Below, one piece after another: positions 40,701 through 47,304 of a DNA stretch of 64,000 nucleotides. Position numbers and translations under genes: made by a program. The stretch covers positions 2,351,534 to 2,415,533 of the forward strand of contig NZ_CP059060.1 in assembly GCF_014217875.1 (NCBI RefSeq). Direction: 5' to 3'. The DNA is from Synechococcus sp. LTW-R. Its GTDB lineage: Bacteria > Cyanobacteriota > Cyanobacteriia > PCC-6307 > Cyanobiaceae. The notes beneath the pieces are model-generated. The model ran no database searches. It saw only the letters and a program-made list of their open reading frames with translations, and was not told the DNA's origin. The first letter of the stretch is position 1. Every line of letters begins with the position of its first letter.

Positions 40701-43648
40701 GTGCTCAAGCAACGGGTACATCAGCGGTTGCGATTGGTGATGACACCAGAGCCACCGACAACGCAGTGGCAGTCGGTATTAGCGCCAACGCAACAGCTGC
40801 ACAAGCAGTTGCGGTTGGTGATGACTCCGTCGCCACCACCCAGTCGATCGCAACAGGTGCCAGTGCCCGAGCCAACGGTGCAACAACAGTTGCGGTTGGT
40901 TATGACGCGAATGCAGTGACGCTGAACGGCATCGCCGTTGGTAACAGCGCACAAGCCACTGACGAAAACGCCACAGCGATCGGCGCCCTGTCCAGTGCCA
41001 CCACCAACGCAGTGGCAGCTGGTGTGAGCGCCTCAGCAACAGGTGCATCAGCGGTTGCGATTGGTGATGACTCCGTGGCCACCACCCAATCGGTCGCAAC
41101 AGGTGCCAGTGCCCGAGCCAACGGTGCAACAACAGTTGCGATTGGTTATGACGCGAATGCAGTGACGCTGAACGGCATCGCCGTTGGTAACAGCGCACAA
41201 GCGACTGATGATCAAGCGATCGCAATCGGCGCCAAATCGACAGCTACCACCAACGCCGTTGCTACTGGTCCGAGCGCAGAGGCTTCTGGTGTCAATGCTG
41301 TTGCGATCGGTCTTGATGCCACCGCAGTGACGCTCAATGGCATCGCCGTTGGTAACAGCGCACAAGCCACTGATGAAGAGGCAATCGCGGTTGGCAACCT
41401 TTCCTCGGCTACTACAAGTTCAGTTGCCATGGGTAACCAGGCGGTAGCAAATGGTTCCAGCTCGGTCTCTATTGGTAAATTCACCACAGCATCGACCACT
41501 GATGCTGTTGCTATTGGATCCAGTGCTATTGCATCTGGTGTCCAGTCAATTGCTCAAGGTCGTGATTCTGGAGCTGCCGGATCTAACGCATCGTCCATTG
41601 GTACCAACTCACGTGCGGCAAACGCCAACAGCATTGCTTTTGGTACTAGCGCCAGATCTAATGCTGTTCGAGCGGTCGCGGTAGGTACTGAGTCTTCCGC
41701 CTCCAAAGCTGACGCAGTTGCGGTTGGCTCTAGCACTGAGGCAGCTGGCGTAAGTTCTGTCGCTGTTGGTCTCGATGCAACAGCCTCCACAATCAACGCG
41801 ATCGCCGTTGGTAACAGCGCACAAGCGACTGATGATCAAGCGATCGCAATCGGCGCCAAATCGACAGCTACCACCAACGCCGTTGCTACTGGTCCGAGCG
41901 CAGAAGCTTCTGGTGTCAATGCTGTTGCGATCGGTCTTGATGCCACCGCAGTGACGCTCAATGGCATCGCCGTTGGTAACAGCGCACAAGCCACTGATGA
42001 AGAGGCAATCGCGGTTGGCAACCTGTCTACGGCAACTACAAGTTCGATTGCTATGGGCAATCAATCTGTTGCCAACGCCTCCAGTTCACTGGCAGTTGGT
42101 CGTCAGGCTCAAGCAACGGGTATCAATTCGATTGCCCAAGGCGTCTCTGCGTCTGCTTCTGGCCTCCGCTCCACTGCCATAGGTCAGACATCTGGTGCAG
42201 ACAGCACTGATTCGACTGCAGTTGGTACTAACGCCCAAGCTTCAGCCACTGGAGCTACCGCGATTGCAACCAACTCAGCCGCCCAGGGTCGTAACTCGAT
42301 TGCTGTTGGTACATCCGCACGTGCAGTCACTTCTTCTGACGTGGCCGTCGGCACTAATTCAGTTGCTGACAGTCAGCAGGGGCCATTCGCTGCAACGGCA
42401 GTTGGTCGAGGAGCTCAAGCCCGAGGTCAAGGAACAATTGCTATTGGTGAAGGAGCCCAAGCAATCAACCAAGGCGGAACATCTGCAGGTGGTGCAGTAG
42501 CAATCGGTTCACGGTCGCAAGCTCTCGGTGAGGACTCCTCCGCGTTCGGTCTCGAAGCTGACGCGCTTGGAGCACGATCCACAGCTCTTGGTACTCAGTC
42601 ATCTGCTACGGCACTTAATTCAACCGCTCTTGGTGCTGGAGCAAGGGCTGATTACTTTGGATCCACCGCAATTGGTGCCGGAGCTGCTACCTGGAGATCT
42701 AATCAGGTTGTAATTGGAACACAGAGCTCCAATTACGCACTTCCTGGTCTCGCACCTGGTGGTAATTATGTTGGCAAAGCCAATCAGAATCCTTCGATTA
42801 ACGGCACAAGGATTCTCACCACTGATGCAAACGGCGTTCTTGGTACAGGCTTTGACCCTGACTTTGTTGAAAGCTCAATTCAGCAGCTGGGCCAGGGCAT
42901 CAAATCTCAAGTTGCTATGTCTGCAGCCTTGAGTGCAGTACCCACCTACGTCCCCAGTGACGATGAGTTCGCTCGATGTGGAATTGGTGCAGGTGGCGCT
43001 TCCAGTGTTGGTGCAGCATCACTTGGCTGTGCTATCAAGATTGGCAACCGTGCCTCACTTAACGGTGCTGTTGCTATCTCTAACAACACCGATTACGGAT
43101 ATGGAACACTTAGCGGAACTGTCGGTCGTGTCGGCCTCACATTCCCGCTGGGCGTTATTCACAAGAAGGCAACCCCTGCTTCAGTAGATGATCAGGCAAT
43201 TGCGGCTCTTGTGACTCAACGTGATGCTCAGATTACTTCTCTTAATGAGCAGATTTCTGATCTCACTGATCAAATTGAAGCCCTCACATCAAAGGCTTCT
43301 TCTGAACAGCCCAATGAACAGACTGATCAACTTATACAGGTTCTACGTGAACAAATTTCTGAGCTTGAGTCTCAGCTGTCTGATTACTCTGATCTTGCCG
43401 CTGCTAACCAGGAGCTCAACGATAAGCTTGCTCAACTTCAAGCACAGATTTCTGCCCTTGAAGCTGCAGCATCAGCACCTCCTTCCTCTCAGATCTCTGA
43501 TTTGGAAGATCGCTTGAATCGTCAAGACGAACTTATTCAGAAGCTTCTTAATCGCTTAGAAGCCTCTAATGCGTCCCCATCTATTCAATCCTCGCTTCCA
43601 CCATCAGATGCTTCTATAGTTGCTGTTCCAGTCAAACCTGTCTTCTAA
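30277..43648 (+). CDS. YadA-like trimeric autotransporter adhesin, frame broken in this sequence
   Basis: One very large gene read in pieces through all three frames. Order: TTG start and positively charged leader; hydrophobic signal (GLFVALLSIGKLLTPMAAFA, about residues 57-76); a long head of 13-14-residue YadA repeats (AVAVGxxAxAT pattern) arranged mostly as 246-bp supra-repeats; a non-repetitive head tail; a YadA-anchor-like segment; and a C-terminal coiled coil. The reading frame shifts near 31566-31740, 31925-31950, 34335-34510, 34770-34845, 38390-38455, 39190-39270 and 40300-40320, and is interrupted by the purine block 35105-38222. All breaks coincide with locally garbled repeat copies, so the real gene is probably intact and about 10 kb or longer. 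A hairpin terminator follows the stop. Known YadA proteins are trimeric outer-membrane adhesins. Confidence 0.75.
32058..34340 (+). CDS. YadA-like adhesin, central head-repeat piece
   Basis: About 760 codons of uninterrupted head repeat with no start of its own: the apparent GTG is simply the Val of the repeat (VTLNGIAVGNSAQATDEN). The 82-residue unit is six YadA 13-14-mers. Variant units insert an extra 28-residue pair (TEAVAVGISATATGASAVAV) or the QATGTSAVAIGDDTRATDN version. The frame ends at a garbled stretch from 34327. It should be read as the continuation of the gene beginning at 30277, not as a separate gene. Confidence 0.7.
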   Translation: MTLNGIAVGNSAQATDDNATAIGALSSATTNAVAAGVSASATGASAVAVGDDSVATTQSIATGASARANGATTVAVGYDANAVTLNGIAVGNSAQATDENATAIGALSSATTNAVAAGVSASATGASAVAIGDDSVATTEAVAVGISATATGASAVAVGDDSVATTQSIATGASARANGATTVAVGYDANAVTLNGIAVGNSAQATDENATAIGALSSATTNAVAAGVSATATGAQAVAVGDDSVATTQSIATGASARANGATTVAVGYDANAVTLNGIAVGNSAQATDENATAIGALSSATTNAVAAGVSASATGASAVAVGDDSVATTQSIATGASARANGATTVAVGYDANAVTLNGIAVGNSAQATDENATAIGALSSATTNAVAAGVSAQATGTSAVAIGDDTRATDNAVAVGISANATAAQAVAVGDDSVATTQSIATGASARANGATTVAVGYDANAVTLNGIAVGNSAQATDENATAIGALSSATTNAVAAGVSARALGASAVAIGDDSVATTQSIATGASARANGATTVAVGYDANAVTLNGIAVGNSAQATDDNATAIGALSSATTNAVAAGVSARALGASAVAIGDDSVATTQSIATGASARANGATTVAVGYDANAVTLNGIAVGNSAQATDENATAIGALSSATTNAVAAGVSASATGASAVAVGDDSVATTQSIATGASARANGATTVAVGYDANAVTLNGIAVGNSAQATDENATAIGALSSATTNAVAAGVSASATGASAVAIG
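35105..38222. other. About 3.1-kb extreme purine-rich low-complexity block
   Basis: On the + strand 35280-36800 is almost entirely G and A, with G-runs up to about 15 bases. Pyrimidines become somewhat more frequent after about 36960. There are no recognisable genes. Long minus-strand open frames (Phe/Pro/Ser/Leu only) exist because a pyrimidine-only strand cannot contain a stop codon. Immediately outside, the adhesin repeat is garbled (35075-35102 and 38225-38235). The left part stops in the repeat at the codons for SSATT and the right part resumes at NAVAAG, so the repeat is continuous if the block is removed. Most likely an assembly or base-calling artefact; a true polypurine tract is the alternative. 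Confidence 0.7.
38455..39200 (+). CDS. YadA-like adhesin, head-repeat piece after the purine block
   Basis: This stretch resumes the same 246-bp head repeat (DANAVTLNGIAVGNSAQAT) in a different frame from the copy before the purine block. An extra in-frame piece at 38230-38395 precedes it, separated by a garbled 60-base stretch. It ends at another garbled stretch (39190-39270) where several single bases are missing relative to neighbouring copies. No independent start exists. Confidence 0.6.
39294..40346 (+). CDS. YadA-like adhesin, further head-repeat piece
   Basis: 350 codons of head repeat, including two copies of the longer variant with QATGTSAVAIGDDTRATDN and ISANATAAQAVAVGDD. The repeats are intact until about 40300, where a short deletion-like change (cgagcaacgggccaaacca in place of cgagccaacggtgcaacaa) shifts the frame into that of the C-terminal piece. 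This is again part of the single adhesin gene. Confidence 0.6.
   Translation: MAAGVSAQATGTSAVAIGDDTRATDNAVAVGISANATAAQAVAVGDDSVATTQSIATGASARANGATTVAVGYDANAVTLNGIAVGNSAQATDENATAIGALSSATTNAVAAGVSASATGASAVAVGDDSVATTQSIATGASARANGATTVAVGYDANAVTLNGIAVGNSAQATDENATAIGALSSATTNAVAAGVSAQATGTSAVAIGDDTRATDNAVAVGISANATAAQAVAVGDDSVATTQSIATGASARANGATTVAVGYDANAVTLNGIAVGNSAQATDENATAIGALSSATTNAVAAGVSASATGASAVAVGDDSVATTQSIATGASARATGQTSLRLVMTRMQ
40343..43648 (+). CDS. YadA-like adhesin, C-terminal piece with anchor-like domain and coiled coil
   Basis: 1101 codons. Regular supra-repeats run to about 41210 and are followed by diversified head repeats (TEAAGVSSVAVGLDATAST and others), including a second-order duplication of a block with DDQAIAIGAKSTATTNAVAT, to about 42710. 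Next comes a segment resembling the YadA translocator: helix QQLGQGIKSQVAMSAALSAV (about residues 849-868), then strands GAASLGCAIKIGNRASLNGA and GTLSGTVGRVGLTFPLG. Unlike classical YadA, which ends there, about 165 residues follow, mostly heptad-like coiled coil (ITSLNEQISDLTDQIEAL), ending KPVF. The Cys pair in the anchor-like segment is unusual. A strong terminator lies just downstream. Confidence 0.75.
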   Translation: MTLNGIAVGNSAQATDENATAIGALSSATTNAVAAGVSASATGAQAVAVGDDSVATTQSIATGASARANGATTVAVGYDANAVTLNGIAVGNSAQATDENATAIGALSSATTNAVAAGVSAQATGTSAVAIGDDTRATDNAVAVGISANATAAQAVAVGDDSVATTQSIATGASARANGATTVAVGYDANAVTLNGIAVGNSAQATDENATAIGALSSATTNAVAAGVSASATGASAVAIGDDSVATTQSVATGASARANGATTVAIGYDANAVTLNGIAVGNSAQATDDQAIAIGAKSTATTNAVATGPSAEASGVNAVAIGLDATAVTLNGIAVGNSAQATDEEAIAVGNLSSATTSSVAMGNQAVANGSSSVSIGKFTTASTTDAVAIGSSAIASGVQSIAQGRDSGAAGSNASSIGTNSRAANANSIAFGTSARSNAVRAVAVGTESSASKADAVAVGSSTEAAGVSSVAVGLDATASTINAIAVGNSAQATDDQAIAIGAKSTATTNAVATGPSAEASGVNAVAIGLDATAVTLNGIAVGNSAQATDEEAIAVGNLSTATTSSIAMGNQSVANASSSLAVGRQAQATGINSIAQGVSASASGLRSTAIGQTSGADSTDSTAVGTNAQASATGATAIATNSAAQGRNSIAVGTSARAVTSSDVAVGTNSVADSQQGPFAATAVGRGAQARGQGTIAIGEGAQAINQGGTSAGGAVAIGSRSQALGEDSSAFGLEADALGARSTALGTQSSATALNSTALGAGARADYFGSTAIGAGAATWRSNQVVIGTQSSNYALPGLAPGGNYVGKANQNPSINGTRILTTDANGVLGTGFDPDFVESSIQQLGQGIKSQVAMSAALSAVPTYVPSDDEFARCGIGAGGASSVGAASLGCAIKIGNRASLNGAVAISNNTDYGYGTLSGTVGRVGLTFPLGVIHKKATPASVDDQAIAALVTQRDAQITSLNEQISDLTDQIEALTSKASSEQPNEQTDQLIQVLREQISELESQLSDYSDLAAANQELNDKLAQLQAQISALEAAASAPPSSQISDLEDRLNRQDELIQKLLNRLEASNASPSIQSSLPPSDASIVAVPVKPVF

Positions 43649-43657
43649 CGACACTCA

Positions 43658-43688
43658 AAAGCCCGATCTAAGATCGGGCTTTTTTTTT
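43658..43688 (+). terminator. Intrinsic terminator after the adhesin gene
   Basis: A perfect stem, agcccgatct (43660-43669) with agatcgggct (43671-43680), is followed by eight T's. It sits 10 bases after the adhesin stop. Its T-run abuts the ATG of the next gene directly, so that gene is either expressed by read-through or from an internal promoter without a normal leader. Confidence 0.9.
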
Positions 43689-44423
43689 ATGCGTTCACTC
43701 CTCACATTCATTCCCTGCCTTCTCTGCCTTCAGTCTCCTGTTTTTGCCGCGTGTTTTGACACCCTCTCTCGACCATCTGCTTCGAATTATCAACCAATCC
43801 CAATCTGCCCTGTCACAGAGATCCACAACTGCTTCGCCGCTCCACCCCTTGTTCTCATATTTGATTTCATACCATCTCCTGTCAATGCACTTCCTGCTTC
43901 ATCACTCACACCATCACAACTTTCTGCGAGACTAAGAGATCTGGTACAAAGAAATATCGATAACAACACAATCCTCAAGTACGTCTGTCGCGCACTTCCC
44001 CTAAAGCCTTTTGACTTGCACGACTGCTTTAGTTCTTCAGATTCCAGGACACCACTCTATTCATCTCTTCCATTCTTTGCATCTGGCCTCCTCTTCCCCT
44101 CTCGGTCTAAATTCCCTTATTATCACAAATACCGACCTGCCAGTCTCCCAGGATACTTTGCAGAATATAATTGTCACCCTCAAAAACAAGACCAGATCCA
44201 GTTGAGGCAGTATCACTGGGGGCCTACTCAGAAAGAATATATCAAGGACGAAGTTCCGGTGATCTCTAACTACTCTGGAACATCCACGCTTGTATTGAAA
44301 ATATCTACTTTCTCAACTTCAAGTTTCCTGCAAAAGAAATCCAGAAAAACCATGGGCTTCTCGATTGACCCAAGTGCACCGCAAATTCTCTATCAGAACC
44401 TAGTGCCAGATCGTTTAAGATAG
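43689..44423 (+). CDS. Secreted Cys-containing protein of unknown function
   Basis: 244 residues from ATG 43689. The N-terminus MRSLLTFIPCLLCLQSPVFA is a clear signal peptide, with cleavage likely after VFA. The mature protein is rich in Ser, Pro, Phe and Tyr with scattered Cys (ACFDTL, PICPV, HNCFAA, YVCRAL, HDCFSS, YNCHP), suggesting several disulfides in the periplasm or outside the cell. No family was recognised. There is no Shine-Dalgarno site: eight T's of the terminator precede the ATG. A TTG at 43620 in the same frame starts inside the adhesin gene but would give a non-signal-like extension. The end overlaps the convergent glycosyltransferase gene by 31 bases. Confidence 0.65.
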   Translation: MRSLLTFIPCLLCLQSPVFAACFDTLSRPSASNYQPIPICPVTEIHNCFAAPPLVLIFDFIPSPVNALPASSLTPSQLSARLRDLVQRNIDNNTILKYVCRALPLKPFDLHDCFSSSDSRTPLYSSLPFFASGLLFPSRSKFPYYHKYRPASLPGYFAEYNCHPQKQDQIQLRQYHWGPTQKEYIKDEVPVISNYSGTSTLVLKISTFSTSSFLQKKSRKTMGFSIDPSAPQILYQNLVPDRLR

Positions 44424-45847
44424 TCAGTATTATATTGCTCCGACTTTTCATCCCTCAGTTGCTTTAGTCTCCTTCGTATCGCTTCAATTTCTTTATCCCA
44501 ACTTCCAAAGCAATCTTGCCTTATAATTTCAACGCTTTCCCACCAGGCCATTCTGTTCCCTGAGGTTCCATACCTCCACTCGGGGACTTTGGGTACAAGC
44601 GCCAGTGTCTTTTTGCCCATAGCTCCCCCAAAGTGAACCGCAGTTTGTTGGACCGTAACCACCACATCCACTCTCTCAACCTGTTCGCAGAAAACTTCCA
44701 TATCGTTCTTTTCATTAAACTCGCATGATATCTGTATACCGAGATTCTCATGTGCTTTCTCGATCTCGAGTCGAGTCTCACCATATTGTAAATTAACCCA
44801 ATCTATCCCTTGCTCTTTTAGCAATGGGTAAAACGCTTCAAGACTTAGACTTCTACGCTCTTTCGTCCTTAACTCACCGCCTCCCCTCCATGCTATTCCA
44901 ACACAAAGACGTGATGTACGGGTATTGTTAAATCTCGAGCTCTCTCTTGCGACTACATACGGTTTCACTGGCTTTATGCTTTTCCCTTTTGTGTTTCTAC
45001 AGATATAGCCTAGGCTCGCAATCCCAAGGATCGCTTGACAAGCTCCTATTTCTTCCGCTTCTAGTCTGCTAGTAGCACGAATCCCTTTTAGTGACCTCTT
45101 CAGTATGGGTTCAAGTCTCCTATCGCATAACAATGTTATTGACTTGCACTCTTTCTTTATCTCTTGAAGTAAACCTGCAAACATTATTACATCGCCATAG
45201 CCCTGCTCAACCATCACAAGCACGTCCTTTCCCCTTAGGCTTTCACCTGGTTTCCAGGTTGGTTCAATCCCTGTGATTCTGGATATACCCGGTCGCTGCT
45301 CATATATCTTCCAACCTTCCCTATATCGCCCCCTTCGGAGGAGTGTATAAGCAATATTTGTGCGAGCTTGTTCACCCTCTGGCAAATACTCTATCGCCTT
45401 AAGATAGTATTCTTCGGCAATATCGCGTCTGCCGGCATCTTCAAGGGCAAGCGCAATATTATTCATTGAGGGTCCATGCTTCGGGTTGAGTCTAAGCGCA
45501 TCTTCGTAATATCCTATTGCTTCTGTGGTATTCATTGTTTCTCTCTCGAGATTCGCTAAGTTGTAGTAAAGTCCAACTCTTTTGTATCCCGTCTCAACAG
45601 CTCTTTTGTATGCAGCTATTGCGCCTTCGGTGTCATTCAGTTCCGCTCTTGCAAAGCCGCAGTAAAACAGAGCCTCACCAGCGATATCTGTTTCATGTTC
45701 CTCTAAAGCAGTTGCGAACAGAAGCTCGCCGCTTATTAATGCATCCATGTAGTTTCTGTCTTGTATGAAGGCCTCTATCTCCCTTAGGTACTTATCAAAT
45801 TCCTTCTTTTTTCTCGATCTTTTATCTGTTCCATGTCTTTTTGACAT
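44393..45847 (-). CDS. TPR protein with heptosyltransferase-like glycosyltransferase domain (paralog)
   Basis: 484 residues from ATG 45847, chosen because GGAGGAGG lies five bases upstream; the frame is open to 45886. TPR repeats cover about 25-180 (VGLYYNLANLERETMNTTEA, GPSMNNIALALEDAGRRDIA). The GT domain has MVEQGYGDVIMFAGLL near 210, VGIAWRGGGE near 315 and VQQTAVHFGGAMGKKTL near 396-412. It shares this architecture and all three motifs with 25451-26977. The N-terminus is strongly basic (KRHGTDKRSRKKK). It is the last gene of a minus-strand trio after a sulfotransferase-like and an acyltransferase gene, one base after the latter's stop. Confidence 0.85.
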   Translation of the reverse strand: MSKRHGTDKRSRKKKEFDKYLREIEAFIQDRNYMDALISGELLFATALEEHETDIAGEALFYCGFARAELNDTEGAIAAYKRAVETGYKRVGLYYNLANLERETMNTTEAIGYYEDALRLNPKHGPSMNNIALALEDAGRRDIAEEYYLKAIEYLPEGEQARTNIAYTLLRRGRYREGWKIYEQRPGISRITGIEPTWKPGESLRGKDVLVMVEQGYGDVIMFAGLLQEIKKECKSITLLCDRRLEPILKRSLKGIRATSRLEAEEIGACQAILGIASLGYICRNTKGKSIKPVKPYVVARESSRFNNTRTSRLCVGIAWRGGGELRTKERRSLSLEAFYPLLKEQGIDWVNLQYGETRLEIEKAHENLGIQISCEFNEKNDMEVFCEQVERVDVVVTVQQTAVHFGGAMGKKTLALVPKVPEWRYGTSGNRMAWWESVEIIRQDCFGSWDKEIEAIRRRLKQLRDEKSEQYNTDYLKRSGTRF

Positions 45848-45848
45848 G

Positions 45849-46373
45849 CTACCTCCTCCGCTTCTCAGTGCATGATGCTCCTCCATATGCGACCCACCCT
45901 GCGCCGATGCTTCTTGTCACAATGCTTCCTGATCCAATTATTGCGCCATTCCCGATCACGACACCTGGATGAATAATCGAATTCATTCCAATGAGAACAT
46001 CTTTGCCTATATGAATCATTTCGCTTGATGGTTCCTGAAAACGCATCGGTTTTTCTGTCGACATCCCGTGGCTTGTTCCGCATATCGTGACCCCCGCCGC
46101 GATCATTGTGTTATCACCGATTGTTAGCCCACTCCTCACCTCGTATATCTTGACGCCTGGTCCAAACGAGACGTCTTTGCCTGACTTTATTCTGCCCGAC
46201 GACGTCCTAAATATCACTCCAGGGTAGAACGTATTTCTTTCACCTACATCGATTGATCCGTTCAATCCGGTGCAAAATATGCATCCTGGTTCTATATGAG
46301 ACGATGATGGCAGCTTGATCTTCGGGCCTTCAATTATTGTCGTCTCGTGTATGAAAGGAAAATCTCTACTCAT
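45849..46373 (-). CDS. Left-handed beta-helix (hexapeptide repeat) acyltransferase
   Basis: 174 residues of imperfect hexapeptide repeats (IGDNTMIAAGVTICGTSHG, IGKDVLIGMNSIIHPGVVIG, NGAIIGSGSIVT), with the HG pair and the loop between coils typical of sugar O- or N-acetyltransferases of the CysE/LacA/NodL class. Such trimers transfer acetyl from acetyl-CoA to sugars (family knowledge). The ATG overlaps the stop of the sulfotransferase-like gene (ATGA) and the TPR-glycosyltransferase gene follows after one base, so all three are probably translated together and act on the same surface glycan. Confidence 0.85.
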   Translation of the reverse strand: MSRDFPFIHETTIIEGPKIKLPSSSHIEPGCIFCTGLNGSIDVGERNTFYPGVIFRTSSGRIKSGKDVSFGPGVKIYEVRSGLTIGDNTMIAAGVTICGTSHGMSTEKPMRFQEPSSEMIHIGKDVLIGMNSIIHPGVVIGNGAIIGSGSIVTRSIGAGWVAYGGASCTEKRRR

Positions 46374-47131
46374 ATCGCAGCTGCATAAATGCGCGCATCA
46401 TCCTCGAACAGGGCTTGTGCAATCTCGTACAATTCAGCATCCATTATCGCAGATGCGAACTTATTGTCACTAACGAAATTTTCAATTGAATCAAGCTTCT
46501 TGTCCTTCAGCTCTTTCTTTGAGTCTAGTTCTCTTATATTCGGCACCATGCTCTCGCCGTTCTGTATTGTTTCCATTTGCACTCCCCTTTCTCCTAGCCA
46601 CCAAGCAAGTTTATCTAGGCTACCTTCCTTGAAAATATTTGTGTATGACTCTGGCTTGAAGATCAAGCATGTTTCCTGTGGACACCACCAGTGGCTTGCT
46701 ACTGAAAGGTCCTTCCTGCTTGCCAACATTCTTGCTAGTTCCATCATGCTCAGACTATCCCATTGCCTTCCTGTCATTTGATTCCATGTATCAGCGCAGC
46801 CATCTCTATTGCTCTTGAGATGAGCGGGAATCATTGCCAATCTTTTCGCTGGATGCTGAATAACTGCAAAACTATTGCACCTATATTTGTACAGTTCTTT
46901 TAATTCGATTGCGAATATGTGATCGTTTTGTTGGAGCGCTTGATCTTGTCCTGCAATCTCAAATCCATTCTCTCTGAACAGTGCGCGTCGTATTTGATTG
47001 CAACTTGCCCCCGGTACTCTTGAATACATAATCTTTTTCTCCCAAAAGCCAAGGGAGTGCAGCCTTGAGAATTCCAGCCATTCGTTCCTGAGTGAGTGGG
47101 AGCCGGACTCGTTGAATCTCACATTTATCAT
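46370..47131 (-). CDS. Sulfotransferase-family-like protein
   Basis: 253 residues. KKIMYSRVPGASCNQIRRAL near residues 32-51 resembles the 5'-phosphosulfate-binding start of Golgi-type sulfotransferases (normally K-x-RVPKTGSTS). FAVIQHPAKRLAMIPAHLKS near 89-108 resembles the 3'-phosphate-binding block (RHPxxRLxSxY). DTWNQMTGRQWDSLSMMELA fits the central region. The expected lysine/threonine pair of the first motif is altered (PGASCN), so activity is uncertain. ATG 47131 has AGGA upstream. It is the first gene of the trio with an acyltransferase and a TPR-glycosyltransferase, and the last island gene before psbC. Confidence 0.6.
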   Translation of the reverse strand: MINVRFNESGSHSLRNEWLEFSRLHSLGFWEKKIMYSRVPGASCNQIRRALFRENGFEIAGQDQALQQNDHIFAIELKELYKYRCNSFAVIQHPAKRLAMIPAHLKSNRDGCADTWNQMTGRQWDSLSMMELARMLASRKDLSVASHWWCPQETCLIFKPESYTNIFKEGSLDKLAWWLGERGVQMETIQNGESMVPNIRELDSKKELKDKKLDSIENFVSDNKFASAIMDAELYEIAQALFEDDARIYAAAI

Positions 47132-47254
47132 TTATTTATCCTACCAGAACCTTGGCCACATATCTTTTGTCTGGATTCCAGATTGCAATTTTTTCATCTT
47201 CCTGCTTCGACCTACCCCTTTTGCTACTTCTTTTGCTCCCCTTATTCGTCCAAT

Positions 47255-47282
47255 AAAAAGCCCTCGCCATTCGGCGAGGGCT
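47255..47282 (-). terminator. Intrinsic terminator of psbD-psbC
   Basis: Read on the minus strand, agccctcgcc (47273-47282) pairs perfectly with ggcgagggct (47259-47268) across a four-base loop and is followed by a T-run (47255-47259). It lies about 20 bases past the psbC stop. It also marks the right boundary of the AT-rich island. Confidence 0.9.
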
Positions 47283-47304
47283 GTAGGACGATCGCTGAGA
47301 TGAA

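Larger units (their letters stand above)
30690..42710 (+). repeat. YadA head repeat region, mainly 246-bp tandem supra-repeats
   Basis: Tandem repeats of 246 bp (82 residues, six 13-14-mer YadA head motifs) dominate 30905-41210, with occasional longer variants; degenerate single motifs flank them. Copies differ by a few synonymous changes (gcgaca/gccaca, ctgaac/ctcaac) and by a swapped module (SASATGA, SARALGA, SATATGA, SAQATGT), so they are less homogenised than the 591-bp array. The region is interrupted by 35105-38222. Confidence 0.9.

Noticed and set aside
30888..41225. Many minus-strand frames opposite the adhesin repeats
   Set aside because: Arg/Trp/His-rich shadow frames of a GC-rich repeat; the plus-strand YadA pattern explains the sequence.
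10419..42710. CRISPR array
   Set aside because: Repeats are 591 bp or 246 bp, directly abutting and coding, with no unique short spacers and no cas genes.
43694..43705. Yfr1-like ACTCCTCACA motif
   Set aside because: Lies inside a signal-peptide coding region, with no flanking hairpins in the Yfr1 arrangement; a chance match.
5864..47258. Classical mobile element carrying the island
   Set aside because: No integrase, transposase, tRNA target or flanking direct repeats were found at either border.
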